DNA of 64,000 bases from Bradyrhizobium sp. AZCC 1719 (GTDB lineage: Bacteria > Pseudomonadota > Alphaproteobacteria > Rhizobiales > Xanthobacteraceae), in contig NZ_JAZHRU010000001.1 of assembly GCF_036924525.1 (NCBI RefSeq), positions 2,757,001 through 2,821,000 of the forward strand, read 5' to 3'. Under the pieces are notes generated by a model. The model was not told where the DNA came from. It ran no database searches and saw only the letters and a program-made list of their open reading frames with translations. Positions 8,663-17,415 of this stretch are shown here, one piece after another; position 1 is the stretch's first letter; the number at the start of each line of letters is the position of its first letter. A program made the position numbers and the translations under genes.

Positions 8663-9217
8663 TCATTCAGCGGATACAACGGCTGCCGGTCCGCGGAATC
8701 TCGTGTCCACCGCGATGTCGCTACGCAACGTCTGAAGAACGACGCAGCACCGCTCGGCGAGTGATGCAAGTTGACTGATCTGCGCGGGATCGGTGTGCTC
8801 TTCGGCCTCGATGAGCACACCGACATCGATCCGCTGGAAACCGACCGGGATCTGACGGTCCACCACCAGGCAGCCGCGTACGTCGGCGAAGGCCTTCACC
8901 TCGACCGCTAGCGTCTTAAGCGCGATTCCCATGCGCACCGCGATCATCCGGAGCGTCGAGTCGAGGCAGGCGGCCAGCGCTGCACACAGCATGTCGCCCG
9001 GATTCAGTAGATCATGGTCGCCGCCAATGGCTCGGTGGATGCCGAAATCCAGCGAGACCTCACCATCGCCTGCGACGACCGCACCATGGAACGGATCCCG
9101 CTCTATGTTTGCAGTCCGTGCGTGATCTGCGATCTGCGCCTGCTCCGGCCTCTCGCGATAGCGCCTGCGCAGAGGCTCCTGACGCGGCGTTACCATATCG
9201 ATCGTGCTAGCGCTCAT
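8663..9217 (-). CDS. OsmC family protein
   Basis: The product has 184 residues with the OsmC/Ohr fold. The two conserved Cys regions are present: CAALAAC in the central helix (about residues 78-84) and [11 protein letters not shown] near the C-terminus. Such proteins reduce organic hydroperoxides or act in redox handling of reactive thiols. The [20 protein letters not shown] region matches the usual helix that carries the peroxidatic Cys. It is encoded between the hydrolase-LuxR regulator and the tautomerase on the same strand. Confidence 0.88.
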   Translation of the reverse strand: MSASTIDMVTPRQEPLRRRYRERPEQAQIADHARTANIERDPFHGAVVAGDGEVSLDFGIHRAIGGDHDLLNPGDMLCAALAACLDSTLRMIAVRMGIALKTLAVEVKAFADVRGCLVVDRQIPVGFQRIDVGVLIEAEEHTDPAQISQLASLAERCCVVLQTLRSDIAVDTRFRGPAAVVSAE

Positions 9218-9349
9218 CGGGCCGCTCCCATGTATGCTGGGCGATGATGCGAAGCATGCGGCAAGGCAGGTGAGGGCGCATGAGGCGCCGGTCCCATCGA
9301 TGCGGATTATTTTTCCGTGAAAGGCGCCGACTCGGGACGTTTGTCCCGG

Positions 9350-10420
9350 TCAGTTGCGGCCGAGGCCGGCCTCGCGCGCCGTGACGATCGCCTGCGCGCG
9401 GCTGACAAGGCCGAGCTTGGCAAAAATCGTCGTCAAGTGATTTCGCACGGTCTTTTCGGAAATGCGCAGCAGCGTCGCAATCTCTCCGTTGCTAAGCCCG
9501 CGGGCGACTCTGTCCAGTATCTCCCTTTCACGCGCCGTGAGACCGGGCAACTCGCTGGTCGACACTGCCCGGACAGACTCGTCAGCCTTGAGGAAGTCGT
9601 CGAACTCTTTGCGGAACACAGACCAGGCTTTCTCATGCGGAAGCAGAATGTGGTTCTTGCTCTCAAGCGGTACGAACCGGGCATTCGGGATCATCGCCGC
9701 CACCTGTCGACCCGCCTCGAACGGCACCATCGCATCGCCGCGAACGTGAAAGACGAGTGTCGGCACGCGCACTTTGCCCGCCTCAGTACGTATGTCGAAG
9801 GCGTGGAAGGCACTCCAGAGCCGGCAAGCGGTTTCAGGCGACGCACTGCGCCGCTGCAACTCGCCGATCCATTTGAGCTGCTCCTTGCCGCCGTCCGGCA
9901 TCAGGAGATTGGCAAAGACCTCGCGGAACGCGCCGGCATCCCGGCCCCAACCGATCTCGATCATCTGCGCGAGTGTCTGGGCCTGCCTGGCAGTTTTCTC
10001 GGCTGCACCGTCGACATAGGCACCGTGCGGATAGGCGCTGTAGAGGACGAGCCTGCTGACCCGGTCCGGGTGGCGTGCCGCGTAGGCAATCGCAACCGAG
10101 CCGCCCTGGCACAATCCAAAAAGCGGGAACCGGCGCAGGCCGGCAGCATCGACCACCGCTTCGAGGTCTGCCACCCAGGCATCCAGCGAGAAATCCGTCA
10201 CGTTCCTGTCGGAAAGGCCCGAGCCTCTGGGATCGTGGCGGATAAGCGTGCGCTGCTGCACGAATGCCTCCAGCCAGTGCCGCCAGACCGGACTCTCCCA
10301 GTCGATCTCGAGATGCGTGAACCAGTTATTCACGCGAACAATGGGCGGTCCATGGCCGGCTGTGGCAAAGGCGATGCGCACTCCGTCGCGGGACGTGCAG
10401 AACCGTATCGTCTGCCTCAT
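9350..10420 (-). CDS. Alpha/beta-hydrolase-LuxR fusion regulator
   Basis: The 356-residue product fuses an alpha/beta-hydrolase domain (about 1-275) to a LuxR-type helix-turn-helix (about 290-350; LTAREREIL, GLSNGEIA, ISEKTVRNHL). The hydrolase part has RHDPRGSGLSDR, a nucleophile elbow GLCQGG with Cys104 where Ser is usual, an acidic residue in HVRGDAMVP and a His in SKNHILLP. It could sense a small molecule through the hydrolase pocket and control neighbouring genes. The OsmC, tautomerase and methyltransferase genes follow on the same strand and are natural targets. No phosphorylation receiver domain is present. Confidence 0.9.
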   Translation of the reverse strand: MRQTIRFCTSRDGVRIAFATAGHGPPIVRVNNWFTHLEIDWESPVWRHWLEAFVQQRTLIRHDPRGSGLSDRNVTDFSLDAWVADLEAVVDAAGLRRFPLFGLCQGGSVAIAYAARHPDRVSRLVLYSAYPHGAYVDGAAEKTARQAQTLAQMIEIGWGRDAGAFREVFANLLMPDGGKEQLKWIGELQRRSASPETACRLWSAFHAFDIRTEAGKVRVPTLVFHVRGDAMVPFEAGRQVAAMIPNARFVPLESKNHILLPHEKAWSVFRKEFDDFLKADESVRAVSTSELPGLTAREREILDRVARGLSNGEIATLLRISEKTVRNHLTTIFAKLGLVSRAQAIVTAREAGLGRN

Positions 10421-10510
10421 CGTTGCTCCGTAGCCTTGCCACCGGTCAGAACAAAACTGCGAACACTGGGCGGACCTTAGGTTATCCGGTGCGGGCGATT
10501 TGCGTAGCTC

Positions 10511-10807
10511 TCATACCGCCTCGTAAGACGCAATCTTCTTGATCTGCGGCGCGAGCACGTCTTCGGCCGTTTCGAGATCGAAGCGTGCCTGCATGTTCAT
10601 CCAGAACGCAGCGCCGGTCTTGAAGAACTTGCCAAGCCGTAGCGCGGTGTCGGCCGTAACGGGCTTTTCTTCGCGCGCGATGCGTTCGATCCGGGTGCGC
10701 GGCACGTTCAGAGCGGCCGCGACCGCATAAGGAGTCAGTTTAAGCGGAACGAGAAATTCCTCCCGCAGGATTTCGCCGGGATGAACCGGCGGAAGTTTCT
10801 TTGCCAT
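10511..10807 (-). CDS. higA: HigA-type antitoxin, XRE family
   Basis: The 98-residue antitoxin has the HigA/VapI signature: PPVHPGEILREEFL at the N-terminus, a helix-turn-helix YAVAAALNVPRTRIERI, then ALRLGKFFKTGAAFWMNMQARFDLE. It binds and neutralises the HigB ribonuclease and represses its own operon. ATG at 10805-10807 fits the family start; the frame continues upstream without family features. It lies downstream of higB, the usual inverted order for this family. The 141-base gap between the two genes is wider than usual and contains a perfect palindrome at 10862-10882. Confidence 0.93.
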   Translation of the reverse strand: MAKKLPPVHPGEILREEFLVPLKLTPYAVAAALNVPRTRIERIAREEKPVTADTALRLGKFFKTGAAFWMNMQARFDLETAEDVLAPQIKKIASYEAV

Positions 10808-10861
10808 TTGCGATCTCCTACTCGGTGGCCGCATTCGGCCGGGCTGGGCTAGGGCCTTTTC

Positions 10862-10882
10862 GGTTCTGATTAAATCAGAACC
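10862..10882. repeat. Perfect 21-bp palindrome between higB and higA
   Basis: GGTTCTGATT and AATCAGAACC are exact 10-bp arms around a single central base. In RNA this could not close without a loop of a few bases, so the effective hairpin would be shorter. No T-tract follows in the higB-to-higA direction. It may be a dispersed repeat or a protein-binding site that affects the toxin-to-antitoxin ratio. Confidence 0.5.
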
Positions 10883-10948
10883 CGGCTCTAGATTCTTGTT
10901 TTCGCGTTTACTTGACGCGAGCCGGTGTCCACTTCGCTTGAAAACGCG

Positions 10949-11233
10949 TTAGTGATAGTCGACTATCTCCACGTCTTCTGGTCCCGCATCGGTCCACCGG
11001 AACACGACCCGCCATTGATCATTGATGCGGATCGAGTGCTTACCCGCCAAATCGCCCTTAAGAGCTTCAAGGCGGTTGCCGGGAGGCGAGTTCAGGGCCT
11101 CAAGAAAGTCAGCGGAGTCGACCATAATCAGTTTTCGGCGAGCTATCTTGGCGAGATTTGCCGGGAAACCCTTCGGGACCATGCGGCCCTGAAGGATCGA
11201 CTCGGCAAATTTCCCCTTGAAGCTCCTGATCAC
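10949..11233 (-). CDS. higB: HigB-type toxin, RelE superfamily mRNA interferase
   Basis: This toxin cleaves mRNA in the ribosome. The preferred GTG start (11231-11233) gives 94 residues beginning VIRSFKGKFAESIL, as expected for the family. The C-terminal core is highly typical: PPGNRLEALKGDLAGKHSI, RINDQWRVVFRW and VEIVDYH. The frame remains open upstream, but that stretch contains two operator-like palindromes and is better read as regulatory DNA. No Shine-Dalgarno sequence precedes the GTG, because the inverted repeat ends 2 bases before it. Translation may therefore be weak or leaderless. Confidence 0.92.
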   Translation of the reverse strand: MIRSFKGKFAESILQGRMVPKGFPANLAKIARRKLIMVDSADFLEALNSPPGNRLEALKGDLAGKHSIRINDQWRVVFRWTDAGPEDVEIVDYH

Positions 11234-11235
11234 CG

Positions 11236-11266
11236 GCAATACGTATCTTATCGAGATACGTATTGC
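11236..11266. promoter_or_regulatory. higBA operator 1 (perfect inverted repeat)
   Basis: Exact 13-bp arms (GCAATACGTATCT and AGATACGTATTGC) flank the 5 bases TATCG, directly upstream of the higB start. The core GTATCT-N5-AGATAC recurs as a second site 33 bp away. Toxin-antitoxin complexes of this family bind such palindromes to repress their own transcription. Confidence 0.75.
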
Positions 11267-11275
11267 AAGGCTTTC

Positions 11276-11292
11276 GTATCTCGACAAGATAC
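11276..11292. promoter_or_regulatory. higBA operator 2
   Basis: GTATCT-N5-AGATAC matches the core of operator 1 exactly. The two centres (11251 and 11284) are 33 bp apart, about three helical turns. Two antitoxin dimers would therefore sit on the same face of the DNA, which suits cooperative, ratio-dependent repression. Confidence 0.7.
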
Positions 11293-11482
11293 TAACGGCG
11301 AAACGCAGCGCTTGCGCCGGATCGACCGTCGTCGTGCGCTTCAAGCAAAACCCGGCGCCATCACGAACGATGGGGATTGCTGGTCGAGCCGCAGGTCCTG
11401 GCGGATGCGGTGCCGCACGCCGTCTTCAATCCGAAATGGCAATCCTGCAATTGAGGCTTCGACGGAGCTGCGCGCCACATGG

Positions 11483-12553
11483 TCACGGGAATAGGTGGAC
11501 GAGCCCGATGCTAAGGCCCAGCAAGAGGAGCAGCGACAGCGTGACGGCGGCGGTGACCCTTCCGCCCACGGTCGAGAGCACGCGCACGTCGACGCCAAGG
11601 CCAAGCGCAGCCATAGAGAGGACGGTCAGGATAGCCGCTGTCTTCGTCACCGGTGCGACCACAAGATCCGGCACGAGCTGGAGCGAGCGCAGCGCCGCGA
11701 GCACCAGAAAGCCGATGATAAACCAGGGCACCAGCTTGAATGGGCTGATGGCGGCGACCTTCGTTTGATCGGCGTGGAGCTTGCGGCGGCGCGCCGCGAC
11801 CAGCGAGAGGGCGACCACGATCGGCCCCAGCATCAGCACGCGCACAAGCTTGACCAGCGTGCCAATTTGCGTGCTGACGATGCCCGCGGGCACGGTCGCC
11901 GCCAATACCTGCGGAACGGCATAGACGGTGAGGCCCGCCAGAATGCCGTATTGTGTCGCCGACAGGCCCAGCATGGGGATCAGGAGCGGCAGGCCCAGCA
12001 CCATCAACACGCCGAGGATGGCGGTGAAGGAGATCGACGAGGCGACATCGTCGCTATTGGCCCCGATCACCGGCGCGACGGCAGCGATTGCCGAGTTGCC
12101 GCATATCGAATTGCCGCAGGCGATCAGGATCGACATTTTCGTAGGAAGTCCGAGCATGCGACTGAGGCCGAAGCTTACCGCGAGCATCACCGCGACGGTG
12201 GCGACGATTGCGCCGATCAGGAGATAGCCGGAGGCCGCGATCGCGCCAAAGCTGACGGAGGCGCCGAGCAGCATGACGGCAACCTCGAGCAGTTGCTTGG
12301 CGCTGAAGGCTATGCCGGAACGCCAGCGTTGGGATGGTTGCCAGACGGAGCGAATCGCCATTCCGAGCAGGATCGCGATGACCAGTGCCTCGACGTAAGG
12401 ATGGATGAAGACGTGCTCTTCGAGGCGTTGCGCGCCCAGCGAAACGGCGGTGATGATGCCGCAGAGCGTGATCCCTGGAACGAGGGCCATGCCGCGACCG
12501 AGCATGCCGGGTCGTGGCTTTGCGTCGTCAGAACTGCTTTGGGGGGGCGGCAC
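11483..12553 (-). CDS. YeiH-family putative sulfate exporter (UPF0324)
   Basis: This 356-residue integral membrane protein has about ten hydrophobic segments and the family signature ACGNSICGNSAIAAVAPVI near residues 146-164. A typical C-terminal segment reads LSMAALGLGVDVRVL. The family is annotated as anion (sulfate/sulfite-related) exporters, on weak biochemical evidence. In other bacteria it often pairs with a LysR regulator. Here no intact LysR gene adjoins it, but a LysR-like C-terminal scrap may lie at 12633-12728 on the other strand. Confidence 0.88.
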   Translation of the reverse strand: MPPPQSSSDDAKPRPGMLGRGMALVPGITLCGIITAVSLGAQRLEEHVFIHPYVEALVIAILLGMAIRSVWQPSQRWRSGIAFSAKQLLEVAVMLLGASVSFGAIAASGYLLIGAIVATVAVMLAVSFGLSRMLGLPTKMSILIACGNSICGNSAIAAVAPVIGANSDDVASSISFTAILGVLMVLGLPLLIPMLGLSATQYGILAGLTVYAVPQVLAATVPAGIVSTQIGTLVKLVRVLMLGPIVVALSLVAARRRKLHADQTKVAAISPFKLVPWFIIGFLVLAALRSLQLVPDLVVAPVTKTAAILTVLSMAALGLGVDVRVLSTVGGRVTAAVTLSLLLLLGLSIGLVHLFP

Positions 12554-12810
12554 TTATCCTCCTTGGAGAATAATTTATGCGCCGGACCGCGCGGGCTCGC
12601 TAGTACATTTTCGGATTGTGCCCATACAGAGAGGTTATATCCCTCAACCTGCATTTGCAGGCGTCGGCGTGGCCATCGTCCCGGTGGCGACCAACGAGGC
12701 TCAGATCAACTTGGGCGGTTCAAGGTAGTCCTGCGGCGGTCGCGTTCGAACGGATCATTGGATCGGGACGTCGGGGCAGCCCAACCCGTACTGCGCATGC
12801 CGGCAAGATA

Positions 12811-13032
12811 TTAAAGCGAGGCGAGCAAGCCCTGCGCCCACGCGACGGCCCGCTCGAAGCTGAGATCGCCCGGTTCGAAATAGACCGCGCGCGCCAGCAC
12901 GATGACGCCGACAAGCCCCCAGAACAGGCCGATGCCGGCTGACTTCAGCCATTTGGACGCGCCGACCGGTGCAGTCGAAGGATCGACCGCCGGGACCGGC
13001 TCCCCAAAGGGATCGAATGCGGGCTGGCTCAT
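12811..13032 (-). CDS. Small single-pass membrane protein
   Basis: This 73-residue protein has a Pro-rich soluble N-terminus (about 1-25) and one transmembrane segment (SAGIGLFWGLVGVIVLA, about residues 31-47). A short amphipathic tail follows (FERAVAWAQGLL). GGAAG is placed 6 bases before the ATG, which supports translation. No partner is evident. Proteins of this size and form are common as uncharacterised small membrane proteins. Confidence 0.7.
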   Translation of the reverse strand: MSQPAFDPFGEPVPAVDPSTAPVGASKWLKSAGIGLFWGLVGVIVLARAVYFEPGDLSFERAVAWAQGLLASL

Positions 13033-13168
13033 GGTAGCTTCCGTTTGGCTAAGGCTAATGTCGCCAATAGCTGCGCGGAAGCAAGGGTAGAGGAATGCCT
13101 TTTGTGGCCGCGGCGTGGAAGCTCGTTTTCCGCTGCAGCCCCGGGCTAGGGTTTTCTTCTACCGCCCC

Positions 13169-13903
13169 TCAGCCCGCGAGAAATCCGCCATCAACGGCGA
13201 CAACCGTGCCGGTCGCATATTGCGACGCCGGCATGCAGAGAAATGCAACCGCGCCGGCGATGTCCTCCGGCTGTCCCCACCTTTTGAACGCCGTACGATC
13301 GGCAATGCGCTGGTAGTGCGCGCGATCGGATCGTCCTGCTGCGTTGATCGCCGTCTCGATGTAGCCCGGCGCGACCGCGTTGACGCGGATGCCTTCTTCC
13401 GCCCAGGCCAGTGCCAGCGCCTTGGTCAGCATGACGACGCCGCCCTTGCTGGCGCAGTAGGCGGGGATGCGCGGCAGCGCGAGCGTTGCGTTCATCGATG
13501 CGATGTTCACGATCGAGCCTTTGGTGCCGGCAAGCGCGGCCCGAAAGGCCATGCAGGTGCGGAACGTGCCGACGAGGTTGACATCGAGCACCTTTGTAAA
13601 GGTCTCGATCTCAAATTCCTTGTCGCGCGCCAGTATACCGGCGCAGTTGACCAGCGCATCGACGCGTGCCTGTCGGCCTGCAAACGATGCGACTGCTTCA
13701 TCATTGGTGATATCGAGGGGATCCAACTGCAATCCCGGCCGCGGCCGTAGCACGGTGCGCGCGATATCGGCCTCGTCGACGCCGGTGGCGGTTACCGTCG
13801 CGCCGAGATCGCAGAACAGATTGGCAATGGCAGCGCCGATGTCGCCCGCGCCGCCAATCACCACGGCGTGGAATCCCGGAGCCAGCGCGAAGGGTGCGTT
13901 CAT
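13169..13903 (-). CDS. Short-chain dehydrogenase/reductase
   Basis: The 244-residue product is a classical SDR that oxidises or reduces an alcohol/keto group with NAD(P). The nucleotide-binding site reads [11 protein letters not shown], with NCAG further on. The catalytic part has the Ser of NIASMNA and the Y-x3-K motif YCASKGG. The end reads [11 protein letters not shown] and [13 protein letters not shown]. It is encoded immediately downstream of a LacI regulator (14-base gap) on the same strand. The pair is divergent from the sugar ABC operon, so it probably oxidises the imported carbohydrate or an intermediate. Confidence 0.92.
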   Translation of the reverse strand: MNAPFALAPGFHAVVIGGAGDIGAAIANLFCDLGATVTATGVDEADIARTVLRPRPGLQLDPLDITNDEAVASFAGRQARVDALVNCAGILARDKEFEIETFTKVLDVNLVGTFRTCMAFRAALAGTKGSIVNIASMNATLALPRIPAYCASKGGVVMLTKALALAWAEEGIRVNAVAPGYIETAINAAGRSDRAHYQRIADRTAFKRWGQPEDIAGAVAFLCMPASQYATGTVVAVDGGFLAG

Positions 13904-13917
13904 CGGATTGTTCCTTG

Positions 13918-14946
13918 CTATTTGGATGATCGCGTCGGCGATGCGGTGGACTCCCGGACGATCAGCGAATAGTCGACTTCGTGATGCATGATGGTCTGCT
14001 CGCCCGCGAGGTGACGCACGAGATACTCGCCGGCGCGCTGCCAGGTGTCCCCGGTCGGTACATGGATGGTCGTGAGGCTGGGGCGCAAATGCCGGCTCCA
14101 GTCGAGATCGTCGAAGCCGACCACCGACAGATCGTCGGGCACCGAAAATCCGCTGCGTTCCGCCTCCAGCAGCACGCCATAGGCGATAACGTCATTGCCG
14201 CAGACCACCGCCGTCGGCCGGTCCTTGAGGCCAAGCAGGTAGCGGGCGGCTTCGCGCGCATCGTCCAGCGTATAGGGCACCTCGACATGCCATTGCGGGG
14301 GCATCTTGACGCCGTGTTCAGCCATCGCGCGGCGAAAGCCGGCGACGCGGGCGCTCGCCCGATCGTTGTTGCGCTGCAGTGCGGAGACGATTCCGATTCG
14401 CCGATGGCCGAGTTCGATCACATGCAAGGCCGCACGGTGTGCGGCAGCTTCATTGTCCGTGCCGACACAGGGATAGGGTCGGTCGGGGCGATAGATGCCG
14501 ACATTGATGAAGGGCACGGAATAGTCGGCAAGCATCTTGCGCAAGCCGTCGTGATGGCAGTCGCCGCGCAGCACGAGGCCGTCGACGCCGCGGCTGACGA
14601 GGTTGCGCGCCTGCTCCAGTTCAGCGTCGAGGTCGTAGCCGCTCGTAGTCAGGAACAGCATGTAGCCGACGGAAGAGAGATATTTCTGCAGGGAGGCGAT
14701 GCCGCGCGCGAACATGGTGTTGTCGATAGTCGGGACGATCGCGCCGAGCGTGCGCGACCGGCGCGACGACAACTCGCGTGCCGGTGCGTGCGGAATATAG
14801 CCGACCGTCTCGACGGCGCGCGCGATCCGCGCCCGCAGCGGCGCGCTTACCGAGTCCGGGTTGTTGAGGGCGCGCGATACCGAGGCGGTCGACACGCCGG
14901 CCTCGGCCGCCACCGCGCGAATTCCCTGCTTTGCGGATCTTTCCAT
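13918..14946 (-). CDS. LacI-family transcriptional regulator of the sugar operon
   Basis: The 342-residue product has an N-terminal LacI helix-turn-helix ([23 protein letters not shown]) with a hinge helix ([17 protein letters not shown]). A periplasmic-binding-protein-like effector domain follows ([20 protein letters not shown] ... [19 protein letters not shown] ... [10 protein letters not shown]). ATG at 14944-14946 is chosen; GTG codons at 14949 and 14952 are possible alternatives. A LacI-type palindrome lies 21 bases upstream, and a second half-matching site overlaps the promoter of the divergent ABC operon. It is likely an autoregulated repressor released by the imported sugar. Confidence 0.92.
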   Translation of the reverse strand: MERSAKQGIRAVAAEAGVSTASVSRALNNPDSVSAPLRARIARAVETVGYIPHAPARELSSRRSRTLGAIVPTIDNTMFARGIASLQKYLSSVGYMLFLTTSGYDLDAELEQARNLVSRGVDGLVLRGDCHHDGLRKMLADYSVPFINVGIYRPDRPYPCVGTDNEAAAHRAALHVIELGHRRIGIVSALQRNNDRASARVAGFRRAMAEHGVKMPPQWHVEVPYTLDDAREAARYLLGLKDRPTAVVCGNDVIAYGVLLEAERSGFSVPDDLSVVGFDDLDWSRHLRPSLTTIHVPTGDTWQRAGEYLVRHLAGEQTIMHHEVDYSLIVRESTASPTRSSK

Positions 14947-14966
14947 CACCACATCGGTCGGTCGAA

Positions 14967-14978
14967 TGTAACGTTACA
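14967..14978. promoter_or_regulatory. LacI-type operator at the regulator's own promoter
   Basis: TGTAACGTTACA is a perfect 12-bp palindrome with the central CG typical of LacI-family sites. It lies 21 bases upstream of the LacI gene, where binding would give autoregulation. Confidence 0.7.
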
Positions 14979-15048
14979 ATGCAAGGATGGCGGATGGCGG
15001 GTGGGAAGTCTATCGATATTTGCCTTATAAGTCGTATTTTGCGCAAAC

Positions 15049-15089
15049 TTGACAGCCAACTTCATCGGCCTAGTATATAACCGTTTTCA
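15049..15089 (+). promoter_or_regulatory. Promoter and overlapping LacI-like operator of the sugar ABC operon
   Basis: TTGACA (15049-15054) and TATATA (15074-15079, 19-base spacer; shifted readings give 17-18) form a good sigma70 promoter. TAACCGTTTTCA at 15078-15089 is a degenerate LacI-type site with central CG that would cover the start of transcription. AGGGAGGAG precedes the first gene's ATG at 15144. Confidence 0.65.
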
Positions 15090-15143
15090 AGAAATCCGGT
15101 TGAGCCGGAAACGAGGGCGTCAGCCCCATCAGGGAGGAGATCG

Positions 15144-16445
15144 ATGAAAGCCAAAGCCTTTGCGGCGCGCCTTGCGCTTGCTCTTGTTGTGGCCGGTAAT
15201 GCTGCCTCGGTGGCCTGCGCCGCTGATTTCGACTGGAAGAAATTCCAGGGCAAGACCGTTACCTTCCTCGCCAACAACAATCCGGTGGCGCAGGCGCTGC
15301 TGGCGCACAAGGCCGACTTCGAGAAGCTCACTGGCATCACGCTGAAGGTCGACGCCTACCAGGAGCAGCAGATGCGCCAGCGCCTGGTGACCGTGATGAA
15401 CGCGCGCAGCGACGAGGTCGACGTGTTCATGTCCTTGCCGTCGCGCGAAGGCCCACAATTCGCTGCTGCCGGCTGGTACGCCGATCTGACGCCCATGACT
15501 AAAGGCGCGGTTGCCGGCGACTACGACTATGCAGGCCTCAGCCAGGCTCTATTGAAGGCGGGGACCTTCGACGGCAAGCTCACCAGTATGCCGATGAATA
15601 TCGAAGGGCCGATCCTCTATTATCGGACTGACATTCTGAAGAAATGCGGCGTCGAACCGCCCGCAACCATCAAGGACATCGAGCCGGCGGCGAAGAAGCT
15701 GAAGGCGTGCGACGCCAATATCACGCCATTCGTCTCGCGCGGCCTGAAGCCTGCGATCGCCTATACCTTCAGCAACATGCTGCACAACATCGGCGGCAAC
15801 TACATCGCCAACGGCAAATCCAACCTCTGCTCGGCCAAGGGCAAGGAAGCCCTCGAGACCTATAGCGGCCTGCTCAGGGATTACGGACCGCCCGGCGTCG
15901 TCAATTACAGCTTCCAGCAGATCTCGGCGCTCTATCGCAGCGGCCGCGCGGCGATGTCATTCGAATCCTCGAACGAGCTGCGCACCGTGATGGATGGCGG
16001 CGGGCGGCTGAAGGACACTGCGCTCGTTCCGTTCCCGGCCGGCGATGCGGGCCAGGTCCCGACAGCGATCGGCTGGGGCATGGCCGTCTCCGCCCACAGC
16101 AAGCAGCCCGAGGCTGCCTGGTATTTCGTGCAATGGGCAACGAGCCCGGAGATTCAAAAGCGCATGGCGCTGCAGGGGATTGCGCCGCCGCGCTCTGCAG
16201 TTGCCAACGATCCCGCGTATCGCAAGTGGATTGAGGAAGAGCCGGTGCGCAAGCAGTGGCAGGCCGCGCTCGATGTCCTGGCTGCGAAAGGCTCGTCCGA
16301 GGTCGGCTATCCCATTGTCGCCAATCCGGAGTCGCGCGAATTCATTGGTCAGGCCGTGCAGGATCTGATCCTCAAGCAAAAGACCGTCGATCAGGCCTGC
16401 GCCGACGCCGACAAGGCGCTCGATGCGCTGATCGCACAGAAGTAG
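15144..16445 (+). CDS. Sugar ABC transporter substrate-binding protein
   Basis: The 433-residue periplasmic protein belongs to the family 1 (MalE/UgpB-type) solute-binding proteins. It has a Sec signal peptide (LALALVVAGNAASVACA, cleaved before about DFDW). Typical segments are VTFLANNNPVAQALL, FEKLTGITLKVDAYQ, FMSLPSREGPQFAAAGWYADLTP, GPILYYRTDILKKCGV and YFVQWATSPEIQKRMA. It binds the sugar and delivers it to the two permeases encoded just downstream. The ligand cannot be read from the sequence. It is the first gene of an eight-gene operon and has the strongest Shine-Dalgarno sequence in it. Confidence 0.93.
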   Translation: MKAKAFAARLALALVVAGNAASVACAADFDWKKFQGKTVTFLANNNPVAQALLAHKADFEKLTGITLKVDAYQEQQMRQRLVTVMNARSDEVDVFMSLPSREGPQFAAAGWYADLTPMTKGAVAGDYDYAGLSQALLKAGTFDGKLTSMPMNIEGPILYYRTDILKKCGVEPPATIKDIEPAAKKLKACDANITPFVSRGLKPAIAYTFSNMLHNIGGNYIANGKSNLCSAKGKEALETYSGLLRDYGPPGVVNYSFQQISALYRSGRAAMSFESSNELRTVMDGGGRLKDTALVPFPAGDAGQVPTAIGWGMAVSAHSKQPEAAWYFVQWATSPEIQKRMALQGIAPPRSAVANDPAYRKWIEEEPVRKQWQAALDVLAAKGSSEVGYPIVANPESREFIGQAVQDLILKQKTVDQACADADKALDALIAQK

Positions 16446-16518
16446 CACGTGGGGCGTCGACGGCATTTGCCGCGGTCGGCGCCTCGTCGTTCCAGATCGA
16501 ATCCGGAAAAACGCTGAC

Positions 16519-17406
16519 ATGTCCGAGGCTGCTGCCACATTGACTGAAGATCGGCAGAGGTTAGAGCTGGCCGCACTTTCGGCGCCGGCGGTGATCTTCA
16601 CCGTCGCGATGATTGCGTTCCCGGTCGTCTATACGGTCTGGCTCGGGCTGCACAGCTTTTCCTCCACCGGCAAGCAGTCGTTTGTTGGGCTAGCGAACTA
16701 TTCAAGGCTGCTCGCCGATACCGAATTCTGGCACGGACTATGGGTGACGATTGCGCTCTATGTCCTCTCGCTGGTGCTGCAACTCGTGTTCGGTGTGTGG
16801 CTGGCGCTGGTTCTTTTTCACGCCAAACGCCTTCCGGGCATCGTACGCTCGCTCTTCATCTCGCCATTCATGATGCCGCCGGTGGTCGCCGGCATGATGT
16901 GGCTGGTCATCCTCGATCCGTCGCTCGGCGCCGCCAACTACATCCTGCAATCCTTAGGGTTGCCGCCGTCGGAGTGGCTGGCATCGCCGGTCTGGGTGAT
17001 CCCGACGGTTGCGCTGATCGACACTTGGCAATGGACGCCCTATGTCGCGCTGATCGTGCTCGGCGGTCTGCAGTCGCTGCCGCCGAGCGTTTACGAGGCG
17101 GCGCAAATCGATGGCGCCTCGGCGTTCAAGACGTTCCAGCGCATCACGTTGCCGCTGCTGCTGCCGACGATCGTCACAGCAACGATCCTGCGCAGCGTCG
17201 ATCTGCTGCGCTTCTTCGACATCATCTACATCACGACCCAAGGGGGCCCCGGCAACGCGTCGAACACGCTCAACATCTACGGCTTCCGGGTCGGCTTCGA
17301 GTTCTTCAACATTGGCTATGCGAGCGCGCTGATGCTGACATTGACCGCGATCGTGTTCGGCGCGGTGCTGGCATTCAACCGCCTGCGTGGCGCAGTGGCC
17401 TGGTGA
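16519..17406 (+). CDS. Sugar ABC transporter permease, MalF type
   Basis: The 295-residue inner-membrane permease has six hydrophobic segments. It carries the EAA loop that contacts the ATPase (YEAAQIDGASAFKTFQRITLPLL, about residues 194-216). It pairs with the second permease 9 bases downstream to form the translocation pore for the operon's sugar. The N-terminal segment (VIFTVAMIAFPVVYTVWLGL) and the family sequence VALIDTWQWTPYV support a UgpA/MalF-like subunit. The spacing to the binding protein is 73 bases. Confidence 0.93.
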   Translation: MSEAAATLTEDRQRLELAALSAPAVIFTVAMIAFPVVYTVWLGLHSFSSTGKQSFVGLANYSRLLADTEFWHGLWVTIALYVLSLVLQLVFGVWLALVLFHAKRLPGIVRSLFISPFMMPPVVAGMMWLVILDPSLGAANYILQSLGLPPSEWLASPVWVIPTVALIDTWQWTPYVALIVLGGLQSLPPSVYEAAQIDGASAFKTFQRITLPLLLPTIVTATILRSVDLLRFFDIIYITTQGGPGNASNTLNIYGFRVGFEFFNIGYASALMLTLTAIVFGAVLAFNRLRGAVAW

Positions 17407-17415
17407 AGTGAAGCC

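Noticed and set aside
11495..12814. Plus-strand 439-residue frame opposite the YeiH-type exporter
   Set aside because: Composition is extreme in His/Asp/Arg/Gln and has no domain; the opposite strand encodes a clear membrane protein.
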